Source of the DNA: Bacillota bacterium
GTDB lineage: Bacteria > Bacillota > Clostridia > Christensenellales > UBA1242
Assembly (NCBI GenBank): GCA_009780065.1
Contig: WRAS01000002.1
Coordinates: 199,916-263,915, forward strand
Reading direction: 5' to 3'
DNA length: 64,000 nt
Part shown: in pieces, positions 55,731 to 64,000 of the stretch
Numbering within the stretch: position 1 is the first letter of the stretch
How the letters are laid out: each line of letters starts with the position of its first letter
Notes under the pieces: model-generated
Databases searched by the model: none
Told to the model about the DNA's origin: nothing
What the model saw: the letters and a program-made list of their open reading frames with translations, nothing else
Program-made: the position numbers and the translations under genes

Positions 55731-56390
55731 ATGTTAAACTGGGAAACAATGAATTTACAAGAACGTTTCAATAACGGCGAAATAATTAAATTCCCAGAGC
55801 CAACATTAATTCTTGCCAGCGCCTCTCGTTACCGTGGCCAGATCATGGAACAAGCTGGTTACAAAATTACTAAAATCATAAGTACCGTCGATGATACTGA
55901 AATTAACCACGACCACCCCCACGAAAATGTTAACAGCCGACAAGAGACGCAATACGCGAAACAAATGGCTCTTGCAAAATTACAACCATTCATAGGCAAA
56001 ATAAAGAATGGAGCAGTCATAACAGTTGATTCCAGTGCTTTCTGTCACGGACGCATTTTAGAAAAACCCCTTACAAAAGAAAAATGCCGCGAACAGCACG
56101 AGTTTCTAAGCGGCAAAACAAATTACGCTTACGTAGGTTATGCGGTTTATTACAACGGAAAAATCCTGACAAAAGTTAAAAAATCCAAGGTCAAAATCAA
56201 AAACCTGCCCGAGGAAATTATCCAAACTATTTGCAACGAAGATCATACCCTAAACTGCGCAGGTTATCGAACCAGCGGAGCAATTGGCCCATACGTCATA
56301 ATAAAACCCACCCACAAAAACAACGTAATAGGAATAGATCCAAAGTTGGTTACTAAGATGCTACGTAAAATTGGATTCACGGCACAGTAA
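55731..56390 (+). CDS. Divergent Maf-family protein
   Basis: LILASASRYRGQIMEQAG...DSSAFCHGRILEKPL...AGYRTSGAIGPYVI. Confidence 0.75.
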   Translation: MLNWETMNLQERFNNGEIIKFPEPTLILASASRYRGQIMEQAGYKITKIISTVDDTEINHDHPHENVNSRQETQYAKQMALAKLQPFIGKIKNGAVITVDSSAFCHGRILEKPLTKEKCREQHEFLSGKTNYAYVGYAVYYNGKILTKVKKSKVKIKNLPEEIIQTICNEDHTLNCAGYRTSGAIGPYVIIKPTHKNNVIGIDPKLVTKMLRKIGFTAQ

Positions 56391-56393
56391 AAC

Positions 56394-57845
56394 TTAATTA
56401 TCTACCACAGGCAATTCTTCAACCTCGTTCGCGATTGAAATATTTTTCTCGTCTTTCCTCTTTTTTCGCTTGAATATTATACTTCTGAACAATATAAGAT
56501 TTATCCCAATAAACAACAACACCAAAATACCCAGTGTCAACAATGGATGACTTGGTGCCAAACCCATCATAAACATCATAGGAAAGCCAAGCAAAATCGC
56601 AAACCCCGAACCAAGTACAAGGTTATCACTCGCCCGCGTTTTGAAATTCGGATCCACCACACGGATCATTGCAATACCTGTACTTATCTGCCCTGTCAAA
56701 TGTGCAAAGAACCCTACGAACTGCTCGTTTTGATATCCGTGAAAGTTGTACTTTGTAACTATTTTTAAATATATGAATGTCGCAACAGACCCAACAATCA
56801 TCAATATAATAATTGGGACAATTAACTGACCCACCACATTAATGTCAATTAATAAAATACCCGCAATAATCATAAAGTCAAACAACGAACCACCAATACG
56901 CCCAAGCAAAAGATTACTGGTATATTCATACTTAATAATATTACGTTTCCTTAATGCAACAAAAATTCTCTTATAACCAAAGGCAAATAACATCGCAAAT
57001 ATAAAGTTAAACCCAAACATCATCGGGCGCAAGGTTTCTACCCCGAAATCCCCGAATAGTCCACTGGCGATAAATAATCTGTCAAAACCAAACAAAAACC
57101 CCGCCGAAATCATAAAGATAAACATAATAACGGCAATATTCATTGTCATTCTGTCTACCGGCTCGGATAATGGCATTTCGTCCGCATGTTCATCATCCAT
57201 ACTTTCTTTGGATCTCTTTTGTATTTCTTCTACCGAAATTTTACCCTTTTTCCTTAGAATATTTATGTAAATGACAGTAACAATAGAACCTACCAAGAAC
57301 CCAATAGATGCCAAAGACAATGCAAATGACTGTCCACCGCTAAAACCCAATTCCTCGTATATACGACCAAAGTTATTGGCCTGACCCGGACCTTGGCCAA
57401 ATGCGATTGCAAGCAACAGACCACTCCCCGGAAATAACCAGCTCAAAATTGTCCATGCGAACAAAATAGTAACCGTCAATCCAACAATACCTTGAACAAG
57501 ATACGTTCCAACAATTGTGGCGCCAGAATTCAATCCCTCACTCATTCTATTTTTTTTATGCAACTGGTCATTCTTTTCCGTATACCTTCGCTTAAGGGAC
57601 AAAGCAATAAATCCAAGCGCAAGAGCATGGAACGTTATACCATCCAAGAACCCTATACTAATAAAATCCAGCCAACCTATCGAACGAAATATTAACGCCA
57701 TAAATCCCGCAATAACTGCGGTTGGCAACAAACTACGCCGTAAAAAAGGAATCTTTCTGCGCAGGATATTTGCGAAAATTATAAACATACAGATTGCACC
57801 AAATTGAACCAGCGCACTCCAAATCGCGTAATCCCAGAAATTCAT
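56394..57845 (-). CDS. GltS-type sodium/glutamate symporter
   Basis: Multi-TM; AIAFGQGPGQANNFGRIYEELGFSGGQSFALSLASIGFLVGS. Confidence 0.85.
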   Translation of the reverse strand: MNFWDYAIWSALVQFGAICMFIIFANILRRKIPFLRRSLLPTAVIAGFMALIFRSIGWLDFISIGFLDGITFHALALGFIALSLKRRYTEKNDQLHKKNRMSEGLNSGATIVGTYLVQGIVGLTVTILFAWTILSWLFPGSGLLLAIAFGQGPGQANNFGRIYEELGFSGGQSFALSLASIGFLVGSIVTVIYINILRKKGKISVEEIQKRSKESMDDEHADEMPLSEPVDRMTMNIAVIMFIFMISAGFLFGFDRLFIASGLFGDFGVETLRPMMFGFNFIFAMLFAFGYKRIFVALRKRNIIKYEYTSNLLLGRIGGSLFDFMIIAGILLIDINVVGQLIVPIIILMIVGSVATFIYLKIVTKYNFHGYQNEQFVGFFAHLTGQISTGIAMIRVVDPNFKTRASDNLVLGSGFAILLGFPMMFMMGLAPSHPLLTLGILVLLFIGINLILFRSIIFKRKKRKDEKNISIANEVEELPVVDN

Positions 57846-57904
57846 AAACTAGTGTATCACATATCCACAAATGTAAAACACATATCTCCAGTCAACTTCA
57901 AAAA

Positions 57905-57950
57905 ACACCGCAAACCGTAGAGGGGAAGATTCCCGTGCGGCTTGCGGTGT
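57905..57950 (-). terminator. Intrinsic terminator of the 58010 gene (minus)
   Basis: ACACCGCAA...TTGCGGTGT with minus-strand T-run TTTTTT. Confidence 0.75.
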
Positions 57951-58009
57951 CTACTTTATGATGTGCATTTTGTAACATTTTATTCGTATATGCTAAAATA
58001 AATAGTCAA

Positions 58010-58471
58010 TTAGTTTTTTGCTTTTTTGCTATATTCTTTAACAGCATTACTAAACAATTCATGATTTTCTACAAGAAAAGAAATCAATAATACTCTTTTA
58101 TCGCCTTTGTATATTCTATAACTTCCATTACGCATTTTAACTTTAATTTCTGCAAAATTATATTTTCCTTTCTTCCTGAATAGATTTGTGTAAATAAACT
58201 CGCTAGAAAAAATTTCAACTTTCCAATTCACTTGGAACAATGTGAAAAATAATCCAATCATTGAAAACACAAGTTGGAGTGAAACTGTCACCGCAACATT
58301 GGTTGCCAATGAGTTGCTTTGCTCAAACAATATGACAAAAATTGAAATTATCGGCCATACCACAAAAGCCAATATACAAAAAAGTATCACATGTTTTTTA
58401 TAAGGTAGTCTAAGGTCTTTTATCTGCTCATCCATCACATTATTATAACATGCGTCCAATTTAGTACCCAA
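58010..58471 (-). CDS. Hypothetical membrane protein
   Basis: Two TM helices, PH-like C-terminus. Confidence 0.6.
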   Translation of the reverse strand: MGTKLDACYNNVMDEQIKDLRLPYKKHVILFCILAFVVWPIISIFVILFEQSNSLATNVAVTVSLQLVFSMIGLFFTLFQVNWKVEIFSSEFIYTNLFRKKGKYNFAEIKVKMRNGSYRIYKGDKRVLLISFLVENHELFSNAVKEYSKKAKN

Positions 58472-58478
58472 ACAAAAA

Positions 58479-58522
58479 CTCCGCGGAAGGCAAACCCAAG
58501 ATCTGGGTGCCGTTCCGCGGAG
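58479..58522 (-). terminator. Intrinsic terminator of the amidase gene (minus)
   Basis: CTCCGCGGAAGGCAAACCCAAGATCTGGGTGCCGTTCCGCGGAG, minus-strand T-run. Confidence 0.8.
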
Positions 58523-58575
58523 CTGTATATATCTTGTGCACTATTCGAAATAATATTCAATTATGCAAAAATAAA

Positions 58576-59751
58576 TTAGACACGTCTTTCCTGTTCAACA
58601 AAGTCCTTACTTACCCAACCAAACTTGTGGTTAAAGAACACATACCACCAATTCCCTTCCTCGCCTAGCAACAGTATTCTTGACCCATTCGGGATCTTGT
58701 CAATAATCACCCCATTCATAGATGGCATATTACGCATGTTCAAATTTCCGCTTTGGGTTCGCACAACACCCATACATGCCATTGTTGGTGTCGGTCCACA
58801 AACATACAGCGGTGGAGGTGGTACAGGTGGCAACGGAGGAATTATACCAATAGGCGGGGTAATTGGCGGGAACGTACCGATCGGGGGCATTACTGGTGGA
58901 ATTGGTGCAATAGGCGGCACTGGTGTAACAATTGGCGGAATTATACCAATAGGTGGTTCGGGTCTTATTGCATCGTCCTCGTTACAGATACAAATGAACT
59001 GGGCACTTGCAAAACCTTCACGCATGTTAAATCTAACCGGTACCCATCCATTTCTGGTTGGACCAATTATAATCAACTGTGTACGATCAGGCACAGAAAA
59101 AATAACATCACCATCCGGACCATTACGGATATTTAATCCGGCCCCTCCCGTACATACACGTGCCCATCTGAATCGTGTGCATTTATGCATCATTGCACTG
59201 GTTGTTCCATGTGTACATGGCTCGATATAATGACGCCCAAAATATGTAACAATACCCCGTACAATTGCCTGTGCAATGTTTTGGATATTATCGCGAATCC
59301 ATTCCGCATCAATTGGGTTATCGTGAAATGCAGTTTCTACAGAAACTGCTGGCATTTTGGTGGCTCTTAACTCTAACAGCGTCGTGTTCGGTACGGTTAC
59401 AACCCGGCTTGGATCATGATAAATCTTCTTAAACTCGGTAACCATGTTCTCTGCCAATCTCTGCCCCTCGGTACTGGTTGCAAAGAAATAATGCCTACTA
59501 CCCCGTGCTGTGCCTGCAACTGGTGCCGCGTTTGAATGAATCGCAACATAGATGTCAAACGCGCCTGCATTGGCTTCGGCTATGTACTGGGACAGTGTCA
59601 TTCCAATCCGATTACGTTGAAATGAAATTCCATTCAACCTAAGCAACGGTTCACATGCATCCGCAATCAAATTCATCAAAAATTGCTCGGACACCCCCAA
59701 CACAGATTGATTCCACGGCTGCAAAGACGGGGCAAGATAAATTCTGGCCAT
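58576..59751 (-). CDS. N-acetylmuramoyl-L-alanine amidase with SH3 domains and Pro/Ile-rich linker
   Basis: FDIYVAIHSNAAPVAGTARGSRHYFFATS...PAVSVETAFHDNP; LNIRNGP and LNMRNMP SH3. Confidence 0.88.
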   Translation of the reverse strand: MARIYLAPSLQPWNQSVLGVSEQFLMNLIADACEPLLRLNGISFQRNRIGMTLSQYIAEANAGAFDIYVAIHSNAAPVAGTARGSRHYFFATSTEGQRLAENMVTEFKKIYHDPSRVVTVPNTTLLELRATKMPAVSVETAFHDNPIDAEWIRDNIQNIAQAIVRGIVTYFGRHYIEPCTHGTTSAMMHKCTRFRWARVCTGGAGLNIRNGPDGDVIFSVPDRTQLIIIGPTRNGWVPVRFNMREGFASAQFICICNEDDAIRPEPPIGIIPPIVTPVPPIAPIPPVMPPIGTFPPITPPIGIIPPLPPVPPPPLYVCGPTPTMACMGVVRTQSGNLNMRNMPSMNGVIIDKIPNGSRILLLGEEGNWWYVFFNHKFGWVSKDFVEQERRV

Positions 59752-59829
59752 TTATTATATTCTCCTTTTTATATGTATATGAATTATTCTATTCACCCAC
59801 ATAAAAAAGGGTGTTTCAATTCACACCAA

Positions 59830-59858
59830 TTGATTTTCAATATTAAATGTGATAAAGT
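59830..59858 (+). promoter_or_regulatory. Promoter TTGATT-N17-TAAAGT
   Basis: Upstream of a strong SD and a 21-codon ORF. Confidence 0.65.
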
Positions 59859-59881
59859 ATCCGAATAATCAGGAGGTTCAA

Positions 59882-59947
59882 ATGGGAAGTAACGACCAAA
59901 ATGATATTCAAAAATTCATGGAAGCACGCAAAAAGCAAAGAACGTGA
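59882..59947 (+). CDS. 21-aa microprotein
   Basis: aggaggttcaa-ATG; MGSNDQNDIQKFMEARKKQRT; followed by terminator-like GAACGTGAACAAAGTTC-GCATTTTT. Confidence 0.55.
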   Translation: MGSNDQNDIQKFMEARKKQRT

Positions 59948-60074
59948 ACAAAGTTCGCATTTTTATGACCCGCGCGCAACGCGCATAATTATACTTTTCA
60001 TTAATGTCCACGCAGTATGACTCAGGAATTATCCCACAAAATGGAACAACCCCCCTAAACCCGTATCTTTACAA

Positions 60075-60153
60075 TAAAGCGTTTGTGGGGGTTTGGGGGG
60101 AATCGCAACCCCCAATGCTTTTTTGGTTCTTTTTTGCCATGCAAAAAAGAAAA
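60075..60153 (+). repeat. Repeat family A copy 6
   Basis: aaagcgtttgtgggggtttggggggaatcgcaacccccaatgcttttttggttcttttttgccatgcaaaaaagaa. Confidence 0.87.
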
Positions 60154-60174
60154 AGTAAATATCAAGTAAATATT

Positions 60175-61269
60175 TCACACATTAAATCTAAACAACACAA
60201 CATCCCCATCCTTTACAATGTAATCCTTGCCCTCGCTTCTTAACTTCCCTGCTTTTCGCACCCCATCTATGTTTCCCTGTGTTTTGAAATCATCGAACGA
60301 AAAAACCTCCGCCCTGATAAATCCGCGTTCGAAATCGGTATGAATTCGTCCTGCCGCCTGGGGTGCACGTGTACCATTTTGAATTGTCCAGGCACGAACC
60401 TCTTGCTCGCCCGCTGTTAAGAAACTAATCAAGCCCAACAGTTTATACGCCGCAACAATTAATCTATCCAAACCACTGGTTGACAGGTTATACATTTGCA
60501 TAATTTCGTCACGTTCGCCACCATCATCTATCTGACCTATCTCCTCCTCGATTTTTGCACTTATACCAATAACACTATTCCCTTGCGTGGTTGCAAGTTC
60601 TTTTATATTTTTGCAATGCTTGTTTTGCTCCAGTTCCTCCGCCTCATTCAAATTTACGCAATAAATAACTGGCTTTGTCGTTAATAAACAAAATGTCTTA
60701 ACAATCACTCTTTCTTTTTCGGTAAACGCAATTGAATTTGCCATCTTTTCGTCTTCCAATACGGCTTGGATTTTTTTAAGCAAATCCAATTCTTCTAGAT
60801 ATTCTTTAAACGTACCTTGCTTGGATTGCTTCCACGTTCTTTCATATCGTTTTGAAACCGTTTCCAAATCCGCCAAGATCAATTCCAAATTAATTGTATT
60901 AATATCGCGAATAGGATCCACCCCACCCTCAACATGGATAATGTTTGAATTATCAAATGCACGCACAACGTGCAAAATTGCATCCACCTCGCGTATATGG
61001 GACAGGAATTTGTTCCCCAATCCCTCGCCCGAACTAGCACCCTTCACCAACCCTGCTATATCCACAAATTCAATGGTTGCATGCACGATACTCTTGGCTT
61101 TATAATGACTTGCAAGATAATCCACGCGTTCGTCCGGAACAGACACAATACCAATATTTGGTTCAATCGTACAAAAGGGATAATTCGCGCTCTCCGCACG
61201 ATTTTTCGTTAACGCATTGAACAGCGTACTTTTACCAACATTTGGTAACCCAACAACACCAATTTTCAT
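60175..61269 (-). CDS. ychF: Redox-regulated ATPase YchF (Obg family)
   Basis: KIGVVGLPNVGKSTLFNALTKNRAESANYPFCTIEPNIGIV. Confidence 0.97.
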   Translation of the reverse strand: MKIGVVGLPNVGKSTLFNALTKNRAESANYPFCTIEPNIGIVSVPDERVDYLASHYKAKSIVHATIEFVDIAGLVKGASSGEGLGNKFLSHIREVDAILHVVRAFDNSNIIHVEGGVDPIRDINTINLELILADLETVSKRYERTWKQSKQGTFKEYLEELDLLKKIQAVLEDEKMANSIAFTEKERVIVKTFCLLTTKPVIYCVNLNEAEELEQNKHCKNIKELATTQGNSVIGISAKIEEEIGQIDDGGERDEIMQMYNLSTSGLDRLIVAAYKLLGLISFLTAGEQEVRAWTIQNGTRAPQAAGRIHTDFERGFIRAEVFSFDDFKTQGNIDGVRKAGKLRSEGKDYIVKDGDVVLFRFNV

Positions 61270-61281
61270 ATTGGCATTATA

Positions 61282-61638
61282 TCATTTGTATAGAACCTCG
61301 TACACAGTTTTTTGTATCCGTGAACGTCGTTTACCCACCTTGATAAATTCAGACAAAGTTATAATACATTCCCTGTTGGATGGTTTTTTGGAAAAGAACT
61401 CTTTCAAATCACCTTCCTGCCACCACGCACCAATTAAATCACGAATACATTTCTCCACGTTATATATGTCTGTGTCACTTTTACATGCAACCTGGTCATA
61501 TAAAATTTTGTTCAGGTGATTTACACTGGCTGGCTGTATACATGCCGTCGCAATACAACTTTTCAGGTAATAATACCCCCGCATCTTGGGGCAATTATAT
61601 TCTAATAAAAACCTGGAAACATCCTCGTTCGTAATCAT
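61282..61638 (-). CDS. Stand-alone Spo0A C-terminal-domain-like protein
   Basis: MRGYYYLKSCIATAC...LNKILYDQVA...YNVEKCIRDLIGAWWQEGDLKEFFSKKPSNRECIITLSEFI aligns by eye with Spo0A-C. Confidence 0.72.
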   Translation of the reverse strand: MITNEDVSRFLLEYNCPKMRGYYYLKSCIATACIQPASVNHLNKILYDQVACKSDTDIYNVEKCIRDLIGAWWQEGDLKEFFSKKPSNRECIITLSEFIKVGKRRSRIQKTVYEVLYK

Positions 61639-61691
61639 ATTTGTCCCCCATATATAAAAAAAATCGCCCTAAAACTAGCGCGATTTAAATT

Positions 61692-61898
61692 TTATTTTTC
61701 CATACCCACAAGGTAATCCAGCGATACATCAAAGAACTTGGCAATCGCAATCAGGTTGTTTAATTCTGGCGTCCGCTTTCCTATTTCCCAATTAGAAATG
61801 GTTGTTTCATTTTTATAACCTAGGTGCTTAGCCAAATCTGCCTGGGTCAGATTCTTTTCTTCTCTTAATTCTTTCAATACTTTTGGAAAGTTATGCAT
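61692..61898 (-). CDS. XRE-family HTH regulator
   Basis: LKELREEKNLTQADLAKHLGYKNETTISNWEIGKRTP. Confidence 0.9.
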   Translation of the reverse strand: MHNFPKVLKELREEKNLTQADLAKHLGYKNETTISNWEIGKRTPELNNLIAIAKFFDVSLDYLVGMEK

Positions 61899-61973
61899 AC
61901 ACCAACTTAACGGATGCGTGAAGAATTATCCCAAACATCGACGGATGCGTCGGATATATTTTACAAGATAAAC

Positions 61974-62210
61974 TCACTTCGCTTTGCCGTTCTTACATTC
62001 TTTGCATTTCTTTAAATGATTTGCAAGTACTCTCCCTACCCCATCAGTAGTAATTTCGCTTTTTTTCTTTGCAGGAACCTTCGCCAAAGAAGTATTAACA
62101 TTCTTTAATAGTCTACTACCTTCGCTGCACAATGAATTTTGTGAAACTGTATTTTCCATATTTTCATATCTCCTTTTCAAAGGGTGATAGCCATCATTAT
62201 ACAATATCAA
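61974..62210 (-). CDS. Hypothetical small protein
   Basis: 78-aa ORF, Cys/Lys-rich end; start uncertain. Confidence 0.45.
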   Translation of the reverse strand: MILYNDGYHPLKRRYENMENTVSQNSLCSEGSRLLKNVNTSLAKVPAKKKSEITTDGVGRVLANHLKKCKECKNGKAK

Positions 62211-62293
62211 TTTCCAGTTTACAATACCTATTTTTTAGAAAAATGAAGTCAAAAACCCTATTAGATATTCAAGGATTATGTTATATTGTTAAA

Positions 62294-62899
62294 ATGAAAA
62301 AATGGCTCATAGTCGGTCTTGGCAACCCAGAAGGCAAATATTTCGAAACATACCATAATATCGGTTTTAAAGCCGTGGAAATGTTGGCAACTGCCCTTGG
62401 ATTTGAATGGAAAAAAAAGGGTAATCAACTGGTGGCACAGACCGCCTCCACTGGTCTTTTCAAAAAGGATGGGAATATTCTACTTTTGAAACCCCTTACA
62501 TATATGAATCGCAGCGGAGAAGCCGTGGTTGCACTAACACGCAAGCAACGGATCCCTTCGGACCGAATTATTGTGGTATACGACGATCTTTTTATCGACA
62601 AAGGCAAGATTCGTATTGTAAAAGGTGGTTCGTCTGCCGGACATAATGGTATCAAAAGCATTAATTTATTACTAGACGACACAAACTATATAAAGATAAA
62701 GATGGGTATCAAACCAGAAAAAGAGCCCCGCACAAAAGCCGACTACGTCCTTTCCAAAATTCCAACAGACGAAAAAGAGATTCTTACAAATGCTATGCAA
62801 CAAGCGGTAGATGCCATCCAAGACATGTTGAATGGCGAGCGATTCGAAATCGTTCAAGGTAAACACAATACAAAGAATATATCCGAGGGAAATAAATGA
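62294..62899 (+). CDS. pth: Peptidyl-tRNA hydrolase
   Basis: WLIVGLGNPEGKYFETYHNIGFKAVEMLA...LTYMNRSGEAV...GGSSAGHNGIKSI; start at MKKW. Confidence 0.96.
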   Translation: MKKWLIVGLGNPEGKYFETYHNIGFKAVEMLATALGFEWKKKGNQLVAQTASTGLFKKDGNILLLKPLTYMNRSGEAVVALTRKQRIPSDRIIVVYDDLFIDKGKIRIVKGGSSAGHNGIKSINLLLDDTNYIKIKMGIKPEKEPRTKADYVLSKIPTDEKEILTNAMQQAVDAIQDMLNGERFEIVQGKHNTKNISEGNK

Positions 62900-64000
62900 T
62901 CAAAGATATCTCGAAAATAATAGATTCCAAACAACTGCGCAACGCGGTTGCATCTTTCAAAGAAATTGACAAAAATATAACATTATTTCTAAACGACTCA
63001 TCTATATCGCCCCTTTTGGCAACCGCACTTGATCAGCCCTTCATTTTTGTTACACCTTCCATTGATTCTGCAATGCACGCCGAATCCATATTAAAGGACG
63101 CAAAAATTTCACACAAATGTATCATGCATGCACCCGACATGCCGCTTTATTCCGAAACAAAGAATCCTATAAGCGAACATTTATATTCCGCGATAAGCCA
63201 ATTCAAACACGGTACAATAGATGCCATTATTATCGTGGCATCTGCCCTGTTATCATGTGTACCCACAGTCGAAAGCATACCTCTTAAAATTAAAATAAAT
63301 CAAACTATCAAACAAAAGGATGTAATCCAGTTTATCGAAGATACGGGCTATGAACGTGTACAAGTCGTTACACAACCGCGTGATTTTTCTGTGCGTGGCG
63401 ACGTTATCGACATTTGGTGTAATACCACAGACAAACCCACACGAATCATGTTCTTTGGGGACACGGTCGAAGATATCCGCTCAATAAACCCGCAAAATCT
63501 TACAACAATTGCAAAACTAAACGAAATCTCCATACCTCGTTTAACCCAAGTTGGAAATATCTCGGCAGAACTTATCCGAAAAAAACTGGAAACCGTTAAC
63601 ACAACCCATGAAAATACAAAAAACATAATCTCATCTATTAATACACGTCTGGACAAGTTGGAAAATCTGGGAAACAACAAATGGTTATATCCCTTTGTTT
63701 GTGATTTTGAAAATATTGCAAATTCTCTCACAAAAACCAATTGTCTTTTCATATTTGACCGTGCGAACGAAATTCATAATATTCTACGTGAAACCGAGAA
63801 ACTTAATGCCTCACGCCTTGCGTCATTAATTGATGGGGGTCTTTTGCAAACAAAACATGCAAACATGTTTTGCTCAACACAAGACACCATAAAATCACTT
63901 TCTAATCATCTTTGTATCGGAATCCAAACACTTAACCAAAATCACGAGTTATTTAAATCAAATCACACCATAGAACTGAAAACCCTGCCTACAACCAACT
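62896..64000 (+). CDS. mfd: Transcription-repair coupling factor, N-terminal part (runs off window)
   Basis: ATGA overlap with pth; GYERVQVVTQPRDFSVRGDVIDIWCN...RIMFFGDTVEDIRSINPQ; not in ORF track because it is open at the window end. Confidence 0.88.
   Translation, partial: MIKDISKIIDSKQLRNAVASFKEIDKNITLFLNDSSISPLLATALDQPFIFVTPSIDSAMHAESILKDAKISHKCIMHAPDMPLYSETKNPISEHLYSAISQFKHGTIDAIIIVASALLSCVPTVESIPLKIKINQTIKQKDVIQFIEDTGYERVQVVTQPRDFSVRGDVIDIWCNTTDKPTRIMFFGDTVEDIRSINPQNLTTIAKLNEISIPRLTQVGNISAELIRKKLETVNTTHENTKNIISSINTRLDKLENLGNNKWLYPFVCDFENIANSLTKTNCLFIFDRANEIHNILRETEKLNASRLASLIDGGLLQTKHANMFCSTQDTIKSLSNHLCIGIQTLNQNHELFKSNHTIELKTLPTTN

Noticed and set aside
57905-58522. The hairpins at 57905 and 58479 as members of the mysterious palindromes
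   Set aside because: Both have a T-run on the minus strand right after a gene stop; ordinary intrinsic terminators explain them.
58625-59230. Gly/Ile-rich + strand ORF of 201 aa
   Set aside because: Antisense of the Pro/Ile-rich amidase linker; no SD and no conserved motif.

Overview
64 kb of an AT-rich chromosome that looks like an endospore-forming Firmicute/Clostridia-type bacterium. This is inferred from Spo0A, coat-like proteins, YtaF, a PdaA-like deacetylase and a SleC-like protein. Most of the window is housekeeping: EF-Tu, rpmG-secE-nusG, glnS, hflX, efp, tpiA, rplI, ychF, pth-mfd, ung and similar, plus many small lineage-specific proteins and two tRNAs (Met-CAU, Val-GAC). No rRNA, CRISPR array, complete prophage or intact transposase was seen. 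The most interesting signals are: (1) a ~179-bp palindromic element in three copies whose arms differ but whose asymmetric internal loop TCGGTGCGGAA / TTCTCGGTTTT is conserved; (2) a Spo0A whose receiver has lost the phosphoacceptor Asp (Asn) and its acidic pocket, plus a separate stand-alone Spo0A-C-like protein; (3) -10 boxes placed 5-8 nt before start codons at more than a dozen genes, predicting widespread leaderless mRNAs; (4) a dispersed ~80-bp double-hairpin repeat, one copy nested in a perfect 31-bp inverted repeat; (5) a GlmU with a degenerate pyrophosphorylase domain and a long acidic tail; (6) EF-P with Arg at the normally modified loop tip; (7) three tandem paralogues of an unrecognised family. 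All calls come from reading the sequence and ORF track by eye; no database search was run.
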